Assembly: GCA_026770025.1 (NCBI GenBank)
Contig: JAMXDE010000063.1
Location: 1-64,000, forward strand
Direction: 5' to 3'
Length of the DNA: 64,000 nucleotides
Origin: Craspedostauros australis
Taxonomy: Eukaryota; Bacillariophyta; Bacillariophyceae; Mastogloiales; Achnanthaceae
Below, piece by piece: positions 29,862-39,524 of this stretch. Every line of letters starts with the position of its first letter. Positions within the stretch are counted from its first letter, which is position 1. Under the pieces are notes generated by a model that saw nothing but the letters and a program-made list of their open reading frames with translations, was not told the DNA's origin and ran no database searches. The position numbers and the translations under genes were made by a program.

Positions 29862-32800
29862 ATGGCGGAAGAGACAACCCCTGCCACGCTGGAAGAGCTG
29901 CAAGCGCAGCTCGAAGCGATCACGGTCGAGAACGCCCGCCTCACACAGGCGACGTTGGCGGCCGAAGCCGCTGCAGAAGCAGCGAACGCGGCTGTAGCCA
30001 CTGCCCAAGCAGCAGCAACAGCCACCACGACACCAAGCCGTTCCGGTCTCGGGCGTAGCCGATCAGTCGGCGCCACACGAGCTCGGACGGACCAGTCCTT
30101 CCTCGATGACAGCCTCTTCGACATGGAAACACCCATGCCCAAGAAGAGCAGAAAGTCAGACGAGGACAGCGAAGACGACGACGACGACCTCTCTGGGAAA
30201 CCAACCGTTCCCATCATGGGAGGTATCCTCAAGCAAGGACGCAACTGGGTACCCTGGACCGCAGGCGCACCAAATGCGTCGTGGACCGGCCTCCAAGACG
30301 AGTCACAGACCAGGTGGACCAACTCTCAACAACAGAGAATTCTCCACAACGGTGCTGACTCCACCAACCAGTCCAAGCGAGAGCAAGGACTCTCAGACAA
30401 GTTCAAGAAGGGAGGCAACATCCAGCAGTTCATCCGCCTGGTGCGTAACCACATGGCCAAAACTGGACTCCTCACCATGGCGTACATCGCTGACAGCAAC
30501 GCAGAGTCAGAGATGACTTGTGTGCTTGACTCTCCAGCCGCTTTCACTCTTGAAGATGCCACCAAGCACTTCAACGAGTACCATCTGAAGTGGGATCACT
30601 ACGACGTCCAGAACAACTGGACGGCCGCAGTGTTCTTCCGTGACAGTCTTGATCCAGTCCTCGAAGACCAGCTCATGAACCGAATTGAGCCGAAGTTCCA
30701 CGATAACTTCATCACTCTCTTCGTTGAGTTCATGAACAGCAACTCCGCCAACTCCTTGGATGAACAAGACGCCCTCGCAGCCAAGATCCGTGAAGTCAAC
30801 TGCAGACGTTTTCCAAACGAGAACGTTGGTCTCATGGCGGTCCACCTTCGTGCTCTCTGCAAGCGCCTCGACGATGCTGGTCGCTTCGACCTCCGTCTCC
30901 TCCGAACGATCCTCGATGCCTTCCTCCAAGCGGGAGGACAGATCCGGTCTGGTGAACAGTACCGACGTCCTCTCTATGTGATGAAGGATGACCTTGAGGA
31001 AATCCTCATGCGTCTCCCTGTCTTCACGTACGAGCACGCTCGCCCCCAGCTTGCTGCAAAAGACCTCACATGGATGGCTATCTGTAACAAGGCCGAGGCG
31101 TCGTACGAAAACGAAGTGCGCGGAAATCGCTGGCATGCCATCAGGCGTACCAGAGATAGCAACGTGCCCAAGTACTCGTACGCCAACAACGTCGTCCAGA
31201 ATCCAAGCGCCAACGTTCTCGAGCAACACAAGGGTTTCTCCAAGAACGATGGAAAGAGAAACAACTTCAAGAAGCCCAAGGAACGCGACGCCAAACGCAA
31301 CGCCGGTCAGGGCTGGTCGTCCAAAGCTCCCAAGCCCGGTGAGCCACAACGCAAGCTTGTCAACGACAAGACGTTCATGTGGTGCGCCAAGTGCCGCCGC
31401 TGGCGTCTCTCGCACAACACCGAGAGCCACCAGGACAACTTCAAGTTCAAGGCGAAGGCAAAGGGCAAGAACGTTCCCAAACAGGACAACCTCTCCATCG
31501 ACATGGCTGCTTGGACATGCTTCACAGCCGCCTCCAGCCAAGACGAAGACACCTGGTGGTCCCTCATCTGGAACCTCTTCACCTCCTTCAACTACTTCGG
31601 TAGCATCGTTGGAATGGTTCTCCTCTTCGCTTCACTCCAAGTAATCACCATCGGAGTAGAGTATGGGTGGTACATCGCGGCAGCTAATGCCTGGATGCTA
31701 ATCGCCGTAACTCTACTCCTCCTCCACACGAACGTTCCACGAAGACCCAACTTAATCAACTCTACTGATTTAGCCTATAACAAGGCACGAGTCAAGGAAC
31801 GGTTCAAGCAAGTGCACAAACGTCCCATACACTTCAATGGGGCTGTGAAACGCAGTCTCTACGACCTTGTGATGGAAAGTCTCGACCAAGATGGACCCAA
31901 ACCCGTAAACGTGTCGAAAGGAAAATCCCCACGAACAAAACGTGTGTGGCGCCCCCAGGCCCGGACCAAAACTCGCAATCACAGATCAAAACGTCGTTAC
32001 TGGAACCAGTCGAAAACTTCCACTTATGGTAAAAACCAACCATTCACGACTGCAAAATTGCCCCGCCAGGAAGGTCGCACCTCATCCATCTCACGAAACC
32101 TCTGGAGCTTGTACCCAACTCGCGGAATCGACTTGATGTATGATCGAAATCAAAAACAACAATGTGACAATGACATGCCCGCACTACTCACTCTGCAAGG
32201 TCTAGCATCCTATTTCACCAATCGCAATGCTTTCGCATCTCCAGCTAAAGCTGAGAGTTATCTCTCGCCCGATGCTCCATTCGAACTTGTATGGGACAGC
32301 GGAGCGTCAATCTCTGTGACAAATGACCTCAACGATTTCTGTTCTACTCCAAGTCCTCCACCAAGACCGACCTTTCTTAACGGGTTCCTCAAGAAAATCC
32401 AAGTGAATGCGTTGGGAACTGTCGAGTGGTATGTTCTTGATGTGACTGGAAGCCCTCGCAAATTGCGACTGCCTGCTTTCCATGTACCCGAATCGAAGGT
32501 CAAGCTAATCAGCACTTCCAGTCTTCTCGATGAGTATCAGGGAGAAACGATCGTATTCGACAAGTCCTCCTGCAAACTCAGCGGAATCCTGGGAAGCGAC
32601 GATCGCAATGCAATCGTAGCGAACTACAAGAAATCCACAAGGTTGCCAACATCCGTCGGCTACAGCGCCGACAACATCCATGATGTACCAGCTGCACTAA
32701 CGTCCATCGTCTCTACCGTGTCGGACCACAACGTGAACCTCACCCAACCGCAAAAGGAACTTCTTCGGTGGCACTATCGTCTCGGACACTTATCCTTCAG

Positions 32801-35800
32801 TCGAGTGAAGTTCCTGCTGCGTTCGGGTGCACTCACTGGGTCAGAATCGTCTAGAAAGATGCACACAGCTGCGGCAAAGGTCACGAGCCTTCCCCTCTGC
32901 GCCGCATGTCAATTCGGAAAGCTGCACCGTCGCCCTTCACCAGGAATAACCCAACATGTCGTTCGTGACAAACAAGGAGTTTTGCGCACCGACCACTTGT
33001 TCCCAGGACAACAAGTATCAGTGGACCACTTCGTCGGTCGAACACCAGGACGCCTCTTCTCAGGACGAGGCAAAGGTGATCCAAACGAAATGTACAAAGG
33101 CGGAGCCATCTTCGTCGATCACGCCTCCGGATACATTCATGTGGAACCAGTAGCAGCGCTAACCACACACGCTACCCTTGAGGCCAAGGAACGGTTCGAA
33201 CTAATGTGTCGAGATGTGGGAGTCCCCGTGCGATCCTACCTATCAGATAACGCAACTACCTTCACCTCACCCGAATACTCCAAGCACCTTGAGATATTCC
33301 ATCAAGTCCATCGATTCGCAGGCGTCGGCGCTCATCATCACAATGGAATCGCCGAACGAAGCATTCGAACAATTGTATCAATGGCCCGAACCATGATGAT
33401 GCATCAAAGCATTCATTGGCCAACAATGTTCGACGCTCAACTGTGGCCAATGGCCGTAGTGCATGCCGCGTATATCTACAATCGCGTGCCTAACCCCGCC
33501 ACAGGCCTCACACCTTACGATGTTCTGTCACGCATTCGTCTCCCCCTCAAGCAACTTCATAACCTGCACGTATGGGGCAGCCCAGTCTATGTCCTTAACA
33601 AAGCACTGGCCGACGGGCGCAAGATACCCCGATGGGAACCAAGAGGAGAGAGATACGTGAACATGGGTCTCTCCACGAAGCATGCTTCAACCGTACCCCT
33701 GGTCCTATCACCACGGACAGGTTCGATCACACCTCAGTTCCATGTTGTGTTCGACGACTGGTTCGCAACAATTGCTACCGACTTGAAGCAACTTCCAAGC
33801 TATCAATCGGAAGAATGGACTCGCATGTTTGGTGACACCACCTTTCAATATCCATTTGATGACGACGATGTGGAATCAATGGAGCAGGACGACACCTTCG
33901 CATCAGACACGCGAGACCACAACCGGTTACAACGCAACGACGATAATACTCCACCACCGATAACTGAGGCGCGAAACCAACGAACCATCCGTGAAAGAGC
34001 GCCACAGGTATTGGCGAAAGAGTCGCAACCAACGACACAACAGATCCCGGATCTCATGAGTGAAACTCTCGCCCCTCCGATGCCAGCTTCAGAGGGAGCC
34101 AACAAGCAAATGTCTTCGACAGAGGGAGCTCCCTATGAGTCCCCGGTACCTGACCCTACTATAGAGTCACCGGACCAGCGAACACTTCAACCGCAATTTG
34201 ACTCACCTCTCCGAGAGTCACCAATCTCGGGACCGGCAACTCCATTACCACCTTCAGATCCGACACCAACTGAAACCGGTTCCATGACACCAATCATGCC
34301 TAAGCTTGAACCAACGCCAGTAAGACCTCGAAGCACGAGAAATCGCAAACAACCAAAGCGATTCACGTATGCGCGCATGGGAGGCAAAGCCGCATGGTTA
34401 GACGACGAAGACACCGACGATTACTACTTCTGCCCCGCAGTAGCTACCTTGGAAGAGATTGAACAGGCCACAACACCCAGGGAATTGCACCCCGACTCGT
34501 CGTCGATCATAACATTCTCACAAGCTGTCGTCGATTGCCTACATACAATCGAACCTCTCCAACGCGAAGGCAGCGACTCTCTCTCCATCGACCTACACCA
34601 ATTCAAGGTGGACGCTCACTACTTATTGCGCAGACTTCGAGGTCGATTCAATACGTTGAATCCACAACCAACCAACATCGTCCTTCCAACGTTCGCCCCA
34701 AAGCCGGCTAAAGCAGAAGAAGCAAGCATCAACATGGCCGATTGGTGGCAGCCGGATCCAGACGATATGGTCGAAGAGGGACCAACGCCATTCCAAGACG
34801 TCTACGAGGACTTCTACTCGGACATGGAGAGACACTTCGAAGTCGACCTTCACTGCGAGATTCGTTGTGACGACCTCAGGAGACAAGCGACTGACTACGC
34901 CGTCGGCCAATTCGTCAACAGACTGAGTGCTTTCATACGAACCGGCATCATGAACCCCAGCTTCGATGCCTTTGACTACATGTCATCGGCCAAACCAGAG
35001 CCATGGTCGTATCAGGATCCGGAATACTTGATGATGAAGGGTTTTCTTCCTCCCGAATCCAGAATCAGTGGAAACACATTCTTCAAAAGGACTCGCTCCG
35101 TGTGGAACGCCATCTCTGAGAATCATCGCTATCGTCTCGCATTCGAACTACTCCGTCGCCAAGTCACGACGATTCGTCCAGGGCCATGGCCACAGCCAAG
35201 TGCATTCGAAGTCGAGAAGTTTGTCCAAGGGATGATCGAAACCAACACGGCACCTCTCAAGATGGCTCCAGCAACGCGCGTCTCCGACAAAATCGGATCG
35301 ACACTTGAAGTTGACCCATCGTCCATCCTGGACACAGCAACATGTATTCCAGAGCACGCGTGGGCTAACATCGAACAACATGCCTATGCTGTCTCGATCA
35401 TCGAGCCACAACGAGACTCAACAAACTTCCCAACTTATGTTGATGGACACATGATGAGCTACTTCGCAACAGGTGGCGATTTGGATATCGCCGAACGCTC
35501 ATCCACGTACAAGGCATCCAGCAATGACCCTGACACCCTTTCCTTTGACGAAGCGATTCGCGACGACAACAAGGATGAGTGGATGCAAGCAGCCGAAAAG
35601 GAAATCAAGGCACTTACCGAAAAGGGAACATGGGAAGAGATTCAAAAGGCCGACGTCGTCAACGATCGAATCTTCCCAGGGACCTGGGTCTTCCGTCGCA
35701 AGCGCTTGCCGGATGGTACGATCAAGAAGTACAAGGGTCGCTGGTGTTGCCGTGGAGATCTCATGAATGAAGATGCATCCACCTACGCGCCAGTCGTGGC

Positions 35801-37106
35801 CTGGTCATCGGTTCGCATCTTCCTGAGCACATCCATTGTGATGGGTTGGACAACCACGTCAATCGACTTCACGAATGCCTTCGTGCAGGCCTCCATCCAC
35901 AAGCCTGTGCATCTTCACCTTCCTCGCGGCTTCAAGTCAAGCAAGGGACCCAACACCTGTCTCCGACTTCGCAAAAGTCTCTACGGATTGACGATCGCCC
36001 CGCGCCTGTGGTACGAGCACCTCATCCGAGCTCTAATCACAGTCGGCTTCACAGCCTGCGACCAAGAGCAATGCTTGTTCATCAAGCGCAACATCATGAT
36101 CGTTCTCTACGTTGACGATGCAGGAATCGCCTCCAAGACCAAGAAGGACGCTGACGACTTCATTGCATCAATGCGTGAACTCGGGTTCGAGCTTACCCAG
36201 GAAGGCAGCTTCACTGAATTCCTGGGGATTGAGCTCTGCCGTGACCCGAAGGCGGATACTGTCCATCTTCGACAACCAGGATTGATCAAAAAGGTCCTTG
36301 AGACAACGAAGATGTCGAACTGCAATCCATGCCCGGTACCTACTACTCAACTCGCACTCGGACAGTGCAAGAATGAACCAGCCATGAACGAGAAATGGAA
36401 CTACCGCTCTGTCGTCGGCATGCTGCTCTACCTCACAACGAACACTCGTCCCGATCTCGCCTTCGCAGTCTCCCAAGTCGCTCGCTTCGGACACGATCCC
36501 CGCCGATCACACGCCAAAGCGGTCAAGCGCATCATGCGCTATCTCAAGCACACTGAAACCATGGGCACCATCGTTCGCCCTACAGGGCAACTCGACCTCA
36601 AGTGCTACGTAGACGCTGACTTCGCAGGCCTCTACCAACGTGAGGACAGCAAAGATCCAGTGTCGGTGAAATCACGCACGGGATATCTCATCACATTGGG
36701 TGGATGCCCTCTCATCTGGAAGTCGAAACTCCAAACTGAGATCGCGTTATCCACGATGGAGTCCGAGTACGCCGCTCTCTCCCTGGCAATGCGAACATTG
36801 ATTCCCATCCAACAACTCATTCGCCAAGTGATCAACAACGCCGGCACCGACATGCCGCTGCACACCAATCTCCAGTGCACTGTCTTCGAGGACAACCAAG
36901 CTTGTATTTCTCTCGCCACCAATCACCAGCCGACCGCGCGCACCAAGCATTTCCTGACCAAGTGGCATTTCTTTTGGTACTGGGTCAAGGCAGGTTTCAT
37001 CTGCATCCAGCATATTGCAACACCGGAGCAATTGGCTGACATCTTCACCAAAGGACTGTCCATCGCAGTCTTTGAATACCTACGATCCAAGATCATGGGT
37101 TGGTAA
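29862..37106 (+). CDS. Copia A gag-pol polyprotein
   Basis: One 2414-codon frame. N-terminal gag with a coiled-coil-like Ala/Glu-rich start (1-55) and a capsid-like region (about 180-430). A single CxxC...H...H finger (CAKCRRWRLSHNTESH) lies near 508. Two hydrophobic segments at about 566-623 look like a membrane hairpin, which is unusual for this family. Then protease (VWDSGAS, about 812), integrase HHCC finger (HYRLGHLS, about 970; CAACQFGKLH) and core (FVDHASGY, DNATTFTS, GIAERSIRT), a long Pro/Ser/Thr linker, reverse transcriptase (SIDFTNAFVQA; YVDDAGIAS, about 2082) and RNase H (DADFAGLY, STMESEYAAL). Gag and pol are fused with no stop or shift between them, as in many copia elements. 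Confidence 0.92.
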   Translation: MAEETTPATLEELQAQLEAITVENARLTQATLAAEAAAEAANAAVATAQAAATATTTPSRSGLGRSRSVGATRARTDQSFLDDSLFDMETPMPKKSRKSDEDSEDDDDDLSGKPTVPIMGGILKQGRNWVPWTAGAPNASWTGLQDESQTRWTNSQQQRILHNGADSTNQSKREQGLSDKFKKGGNIQQFIRLVRNHMAKTGLLTMAYIADSNAESEMTCVLDSPAAFTLEDATKHFNEYHLKWDHYDVQNNWTAAVFFRDSLDPVLEDQLMNRIEPKFHDNFITLFVEFMNSNSANSLDEQDALAAKIREVNCRRFPNENVGLMAVHLRALCKRLDDAGRFDLRLLRTILDAFLQAGGQIRSGEQYRRPLYVMKDDLEEILMRLPVFTYEHARPQLAAKDLTWMAICNKAEASYENEVRGNRWHAIRRTRDSNVPKYSYANNVVQNPSANVLEQHKGFSKNDGKRNNFKKPKERDAKRNAGQGWSSKAPKPGEPQRKLVNDKTFMWCAKCRRWRLSHNTESHQDNFKFKAKAKGKNVPKQDNLSIDMAAWTCFTAASSQDEDTWWSLIWNLFTSFNYFGSIVGMVLLFASLQVITIGVEYGWYIAAANAWMLIAVTLLLLHTNVPRRPNLINSTDLAYNKARVKERFKQVHKRPIHFNGAVKRSLYDLVMESLDQDGPKPVNVSKGKSPRTKRVWRPQARTKTRNHRSKRRYWNQSKTSTYGKNQPFTTAKLPRQEGRTSSISRNLWSLYPTRGIDLMYDRNQKQQCDNDMPALLTLQGLASYFTNRNAFASPAKAESYLSPDAPFELVWDSGASISVTNDLNDFCSTPSPPPRPTFLNGFLKKIQVNALGTVEWYVLDVTGSPRKLRLPAFHVPESKVKLISTSSLLDEYQGETIVFDKSSCKLSGILGSDDRNAIVANYKKSTRLPTSVGYSADNIHDVPAALTSIVSTVSDHNVNLTQPQKELLRWHYRLGHLSFSRVKFLLRSGALTGSESSRKMHTAAAKVTSLPLCAACQFGKLHRRPSPGITQHVVRDKQGVLRTDHLFPGQQVSVDHFVGRTPGRLFSGRGKGDPNEMYKGGAIFVDHASGYIHVEPVAALTTHATLEAKERFELMCRDVGVPVRSYLSDNATTFTSPEYSKHLEIFHQVHRFAGVGAHHHNGIAERSIRTIVSMARTMMMHQSIHWPTMFDAQLWPMAVVHAAYIYNRVPNPATGLTPYDVLSRIRLPLKQLHNLHVWGSPVYVLNKALADGRKIPRWEPRGERYVNMGLSTKHASTVPLVLSPRTGSITPQFHVVFDDWFATIATDLKQLPSYQSEEWTRMFGDTTFQYPFDDDDVESMEQDDTFASDTRDHNRLQRNDDNTPPPITEARNQRTIRERAPQVLAKESQPTTQQIPDLMSETLAPPMPASEGANKQMSSTEGAPYESPVPDPTIESPDQRTLQPQFDSPLRESPISGPATPLPPSDPTPTETGSMTPIMPKLEPTPVRPRSTRNRKQPKRFTYARMGGKAAWLDDEDTDDYYFCPAVATLEEIEQATTPRELHPDSSSIITFSQAVVDCLHTIEPLQREGSDSLSIDLHQFKVDAHYLLRRLRGRFNTLNPQPTNIVLPTFAPKPAKAEEASINMADWWQPDPDDMVEEGPTPFQDVYEDFYSDMERHFEVDLHCEIRCDDLRRQATDYAVGQFVNRLSAFIRTGIMNPSFDAFDYMSSAKPEPWSYQDPEYLMMKGFLPPESRISGNTFFKRTRSVWNAISENHRYRLAFELLRRQVTTIRPGPWPQPSAFEVEKFVQGMIETNTAPLKMAPATRVSDKIGSTLEVDPSSILDTATCIPEHAWANIEQHAYAVSIIEPQRDSTNFPTYVDGHMMSYFATGGDLDIAERSSTYKASSNDPDTLSFDEAIRDDNKDEWMQAAEKEIKALTEKGTWEEIQKADVVNDRIFPGTWVFRRKRLPDGTIKKYKGRWCCRGDLMNEDASTYAPVVAWSSVRIFLSTSIVMGWTTTSIDFTNAFVQASIHKPVHLHLPRGFKSSKGPNTCLRLRKSLYGLTIAPRLWYEHLIRALITVGFTACDQEQCLFIKRNIMIVLYVDDAGIASKTKKDADDFIASMRELGFELTQEGSFTEFLGIELCRDPKADTVHLRQPGLIKKVLETTKMSNCNPCPVPTTQLALGQCKNEPAMNEKWNYRSVVGMLLYLTTNTRPDLAFAVSQVARFGHDPRRSHAKAVKRIMRYLKHTETMGTIVRPTGQLDLKCYVDADFAGLYQREDSKDPVSVKSRTGYLITLGGCPLIWKSKLQTEIALSTMESEYAALSLAMRTLIPIQQLIRQVINNAGTDMPLHTNLQCTVFEDNQACISLATNHQPTARTKHFLTKWHFFWYWVKAGFICIQHIATPEQLADIFTKGLSIAVFEYLRSKIMGW

Positions 37107-37189
37107 CGACCAACAACAACAAACAACAACGAAGGATGAAGTTTTCATCGATACCACAACTCCAATCACGACCCAACACTGAGAGGGAG

Positions 37190-37877
37190 AGTTGAGATTC
37201 AATGAGGGACAGACTATTACCGAACACGGTATCAACCTGATGGGAGAAATTCTTGGTTTTGGCGCGAAATCTTCCGACTTGATCGACCACCAAATCTTTT
37301 CTCCTCCTTTCTCTCCTCCATTCACGAATCCATCATGACCCAAACATGACCAACCTGACTCACATCCCACCTTGGGAACTATATGCTCCTCAGATCCTTT
37401 TACTACAACATACTTTGATTCCCTCCATGCTGATGACTACTGCACCACTGCCGTGGTCTTAACGCGTGTATCCAACCTGCTTCAACTCAAACAATGGAAT
37501 CCGAGAGCCAGCTCCAACCACAGCCACTGCTTCATGGTCGTCACTGCCACATGCCATGATCTACACTGCAGTGTATCTACGTATGTGGAGAGCAAGGCGC
37601 TGTAATGACTGTATACCCTGTAGCACTGAACCAAGTACATCAGTGCAGGGTCTCGCCAAGTTGTGTGGCATCGTTTCTTCACCCTACTAACACTACAAGC
37701 TAACTCATAATAAACACAGACAAGGATTAGCTACAAAGCACTCATCTACTCATCGTTACAGTAACAACTCTTCAATCAGTACACCTCTCTTGAACTGCAT
37801 CACACGGCTATCCCGAAGCTGGCAGATTCAAGAGACATCCTCCACCGATTCGCGCCGACTACGCCCGAATCCTAACT
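37190..37877 (+). repeat. 3' LTR of copia A (688 bp)
   Basis: Same as 28741-29428 where compared. Preceded by the purine tract GAGAGGGAG at 37181-37189 and followed by ATTCA (37878-37882). Confidence 0.92.
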
Positions 37878-37882
37878 ATTCA

Positions 37883-38126
37883 CAACATATTTCATTCCTG
37901 TAGACCTGGTAGTTAAGGTCTCGATGTGACGTCACGTGTGATGGATACTGCGGTATCCGCTGGTATCGCGGTATCCTGTCATCGTAGTATCGCAGTATCC
38001 TCGTGGTATCGCGGTGGTATTGCTGTGACGTCATAGTTTTGTGTCGTGATTCCGCCACCGAATAGTCTAGACAGCGGCAAGCAAGTGTGACTGATGCATA
38101 CACATCCGAGTACACACATTCCGACA
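37883..38126 (-). repeat. 3' LTR of copia B, part right of element A
   Basis: 244 bp completing the LTR. It carries the two TGACGTCA sites at 37927-37934 and 38026-38033. It follows the second ATTCA at 37878-37882. Confidence 0.9.
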
Positions 38127-38145
38127 CCCTTCCTGTAGGCGTCAG

Positions 38146-38727
38146 TCATTCGCTGCTGTCGCCAGTGTGTAGGTAAGTCTTCTCGTGTTCGCGCTGTAGC
38201 TCTGACTTGATGTTCTTCGTGAAGCCGTCGCTTCGATTGTTCTCTGACTTGACGAAGATGATTTCGATCAGCTTGTCATTCACCATGTTGCGGACGTAAT
38301 GATGGCGTACGTCAATATGGCGGGAGCGTTGCGATGTTGAGGGATTCTTCGCGATGAAGATCGCTCCAACGTTGTCGACTCTCACGGTGATTGGAGTCTT
38401 CACTGGCACTCCCACACTCTCCAGGAGTTGCATCACAAAGAAGATCTCCTTCGCCGCTTCGGATAGCGCGATGTACTCTGCCTCTGATGAACTGAGGGTC
38501 ACTGCCTTCTGCGCCTTGGATCGCCAGAGGATAGGGACTTGACAGAGGTAGAGAATGAATCCGCCGACACTGATGCGAGTGTCCTTGTCTCCGGCGTATT
38601 CGCTGTCGCAGAACATCTCCATGTTCCATGCGCTGCTGTCTGTCATGACAGGATGGATCTTCAAACCATAGTGCTTCGTGTCGATGACGTATTTGATGAT
38701 ACGTCGCATCTCCTTGGTTGCAGCCTT
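38146..38727 (-). CDS. Copia B RNase H region
   Basis: Separated from the rest of the coding sequence by element C. Motifs of copia RNase H are visible: DSEYAGDKDTRISVGG, PILWRSKAQKAVTLSSSEAE and RHIDVRHHYVRN. The frame closes about 20 bp before the 3' LTR. Confidence 0.88.
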   Translation of the reverse strand, partial: KAATKEMRRIIKYVIDTKHYGLKIHPVMTDSSAWNMEMFCDSEYAGDKDTRISVGGFILYLCQVPILWRSKAQKAVTLSSSEAEYIALSEAAKEIFFVMQLLESVGVPVKTPITVRVDNVGAIFIAKNPSTSQRSRHIDVRHHYVRNMVNDKLIEIIFVKSENNRSDGFTKNIKSELQREHEKTYLHTGDSSE

Positions 38728-39504
38728 TGTTGGCAAGTTCCGCTCACGGTAACCTACGATCGTGGAAGATGGTGTTGGTTGATAGTCGTCTGTTTGCTAT
38801 TTCATTACGTTGGCACTCCGATACTCTCGGTGTCCGTTCGTTCTCTTGCCCGATGCTCTCGGCGCTTCAAACTGTTTTGTAGATTCGGTCTCTGACTATG
38901 AGTCGGTACGCGAGATCCTCTCTCGCTCCTCTCTGTATTCTCTCTCTCTCTCTCTCTCACCATCGTGTGCTCGTGCTACACGATACTCCGTGTTCGACAC
39001 TCCGTTCATTCAGTACTGGCTTCTACTCCATGAGTACTTACCATTTGAAGTTCACCTTCAGTATCCATGATCTTCATGGGTCATCGTATCTTCGCCTCCT
39101 GCTCTGACTTGGAGACGGCTGTCGACGTGGTGACATGTTGACATCCTGTCGACGTCAGTAGGCGTCCTTCTGTTCTCCAGATGTCACGTTCCATTGGTGA
39201 TGCATTAGTCTGTCAGATGATATCGTCATCTGAGGTTTAGTTGGGAAGTACCTCGAGATTCTCTTGGTACCATTGATGCATGGACGGACGATCTTCTGAT
39301 TCTCTCAGAAATCGTTATTTGCAAATTTCCTCCAGAAATCTTGCCCCTTTTCATGTGTTCCATTTCCCCTGTAATTCTGACGAATCACAGTATACTATCG
39401 ACACGAGTATAGTTATACCGTCCAAGTGCGTATGAGAGAATAGCGGGTGAACGATGCACATATACACGTACATCTTGACATGTACTCACATGTACATCTC
39501 GACA
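38728..39504 (-). repeat. 3' LTR of copia C (777 bp)
   Basis: Matches 45841-46617; one substitution noted (near 38897). It contains a (CT)n run and the CTATGAGTCGGTACGCGAGA block also found in the remnant at 27269. Confidence 0.9.
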
Positions 39505-39524
39505 CCCTTCCTGTGTGCATTCGG

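Larger units (their letters stand above)
28741..37877 (+). mobile_element. Ty1/copia retroelement A, looks whole and very young
   Basis: 9137 bp, inserted in the 3' LTR of B with a 5-bp ATTCA duplication. The empty site is readable at about 53080, so the ends are exact. LTRs of 688 bp (28741-29428 and 37190-37877) showed no difference where compared. They begin AGTTGAG and end CTAACT, not the usual TG...CA. Internally there is a leader of about 430 bp, one continuous gag-pol frame and a purine-rich tract just before the 3' LTR. No break was seen. Confidence 0.93.
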
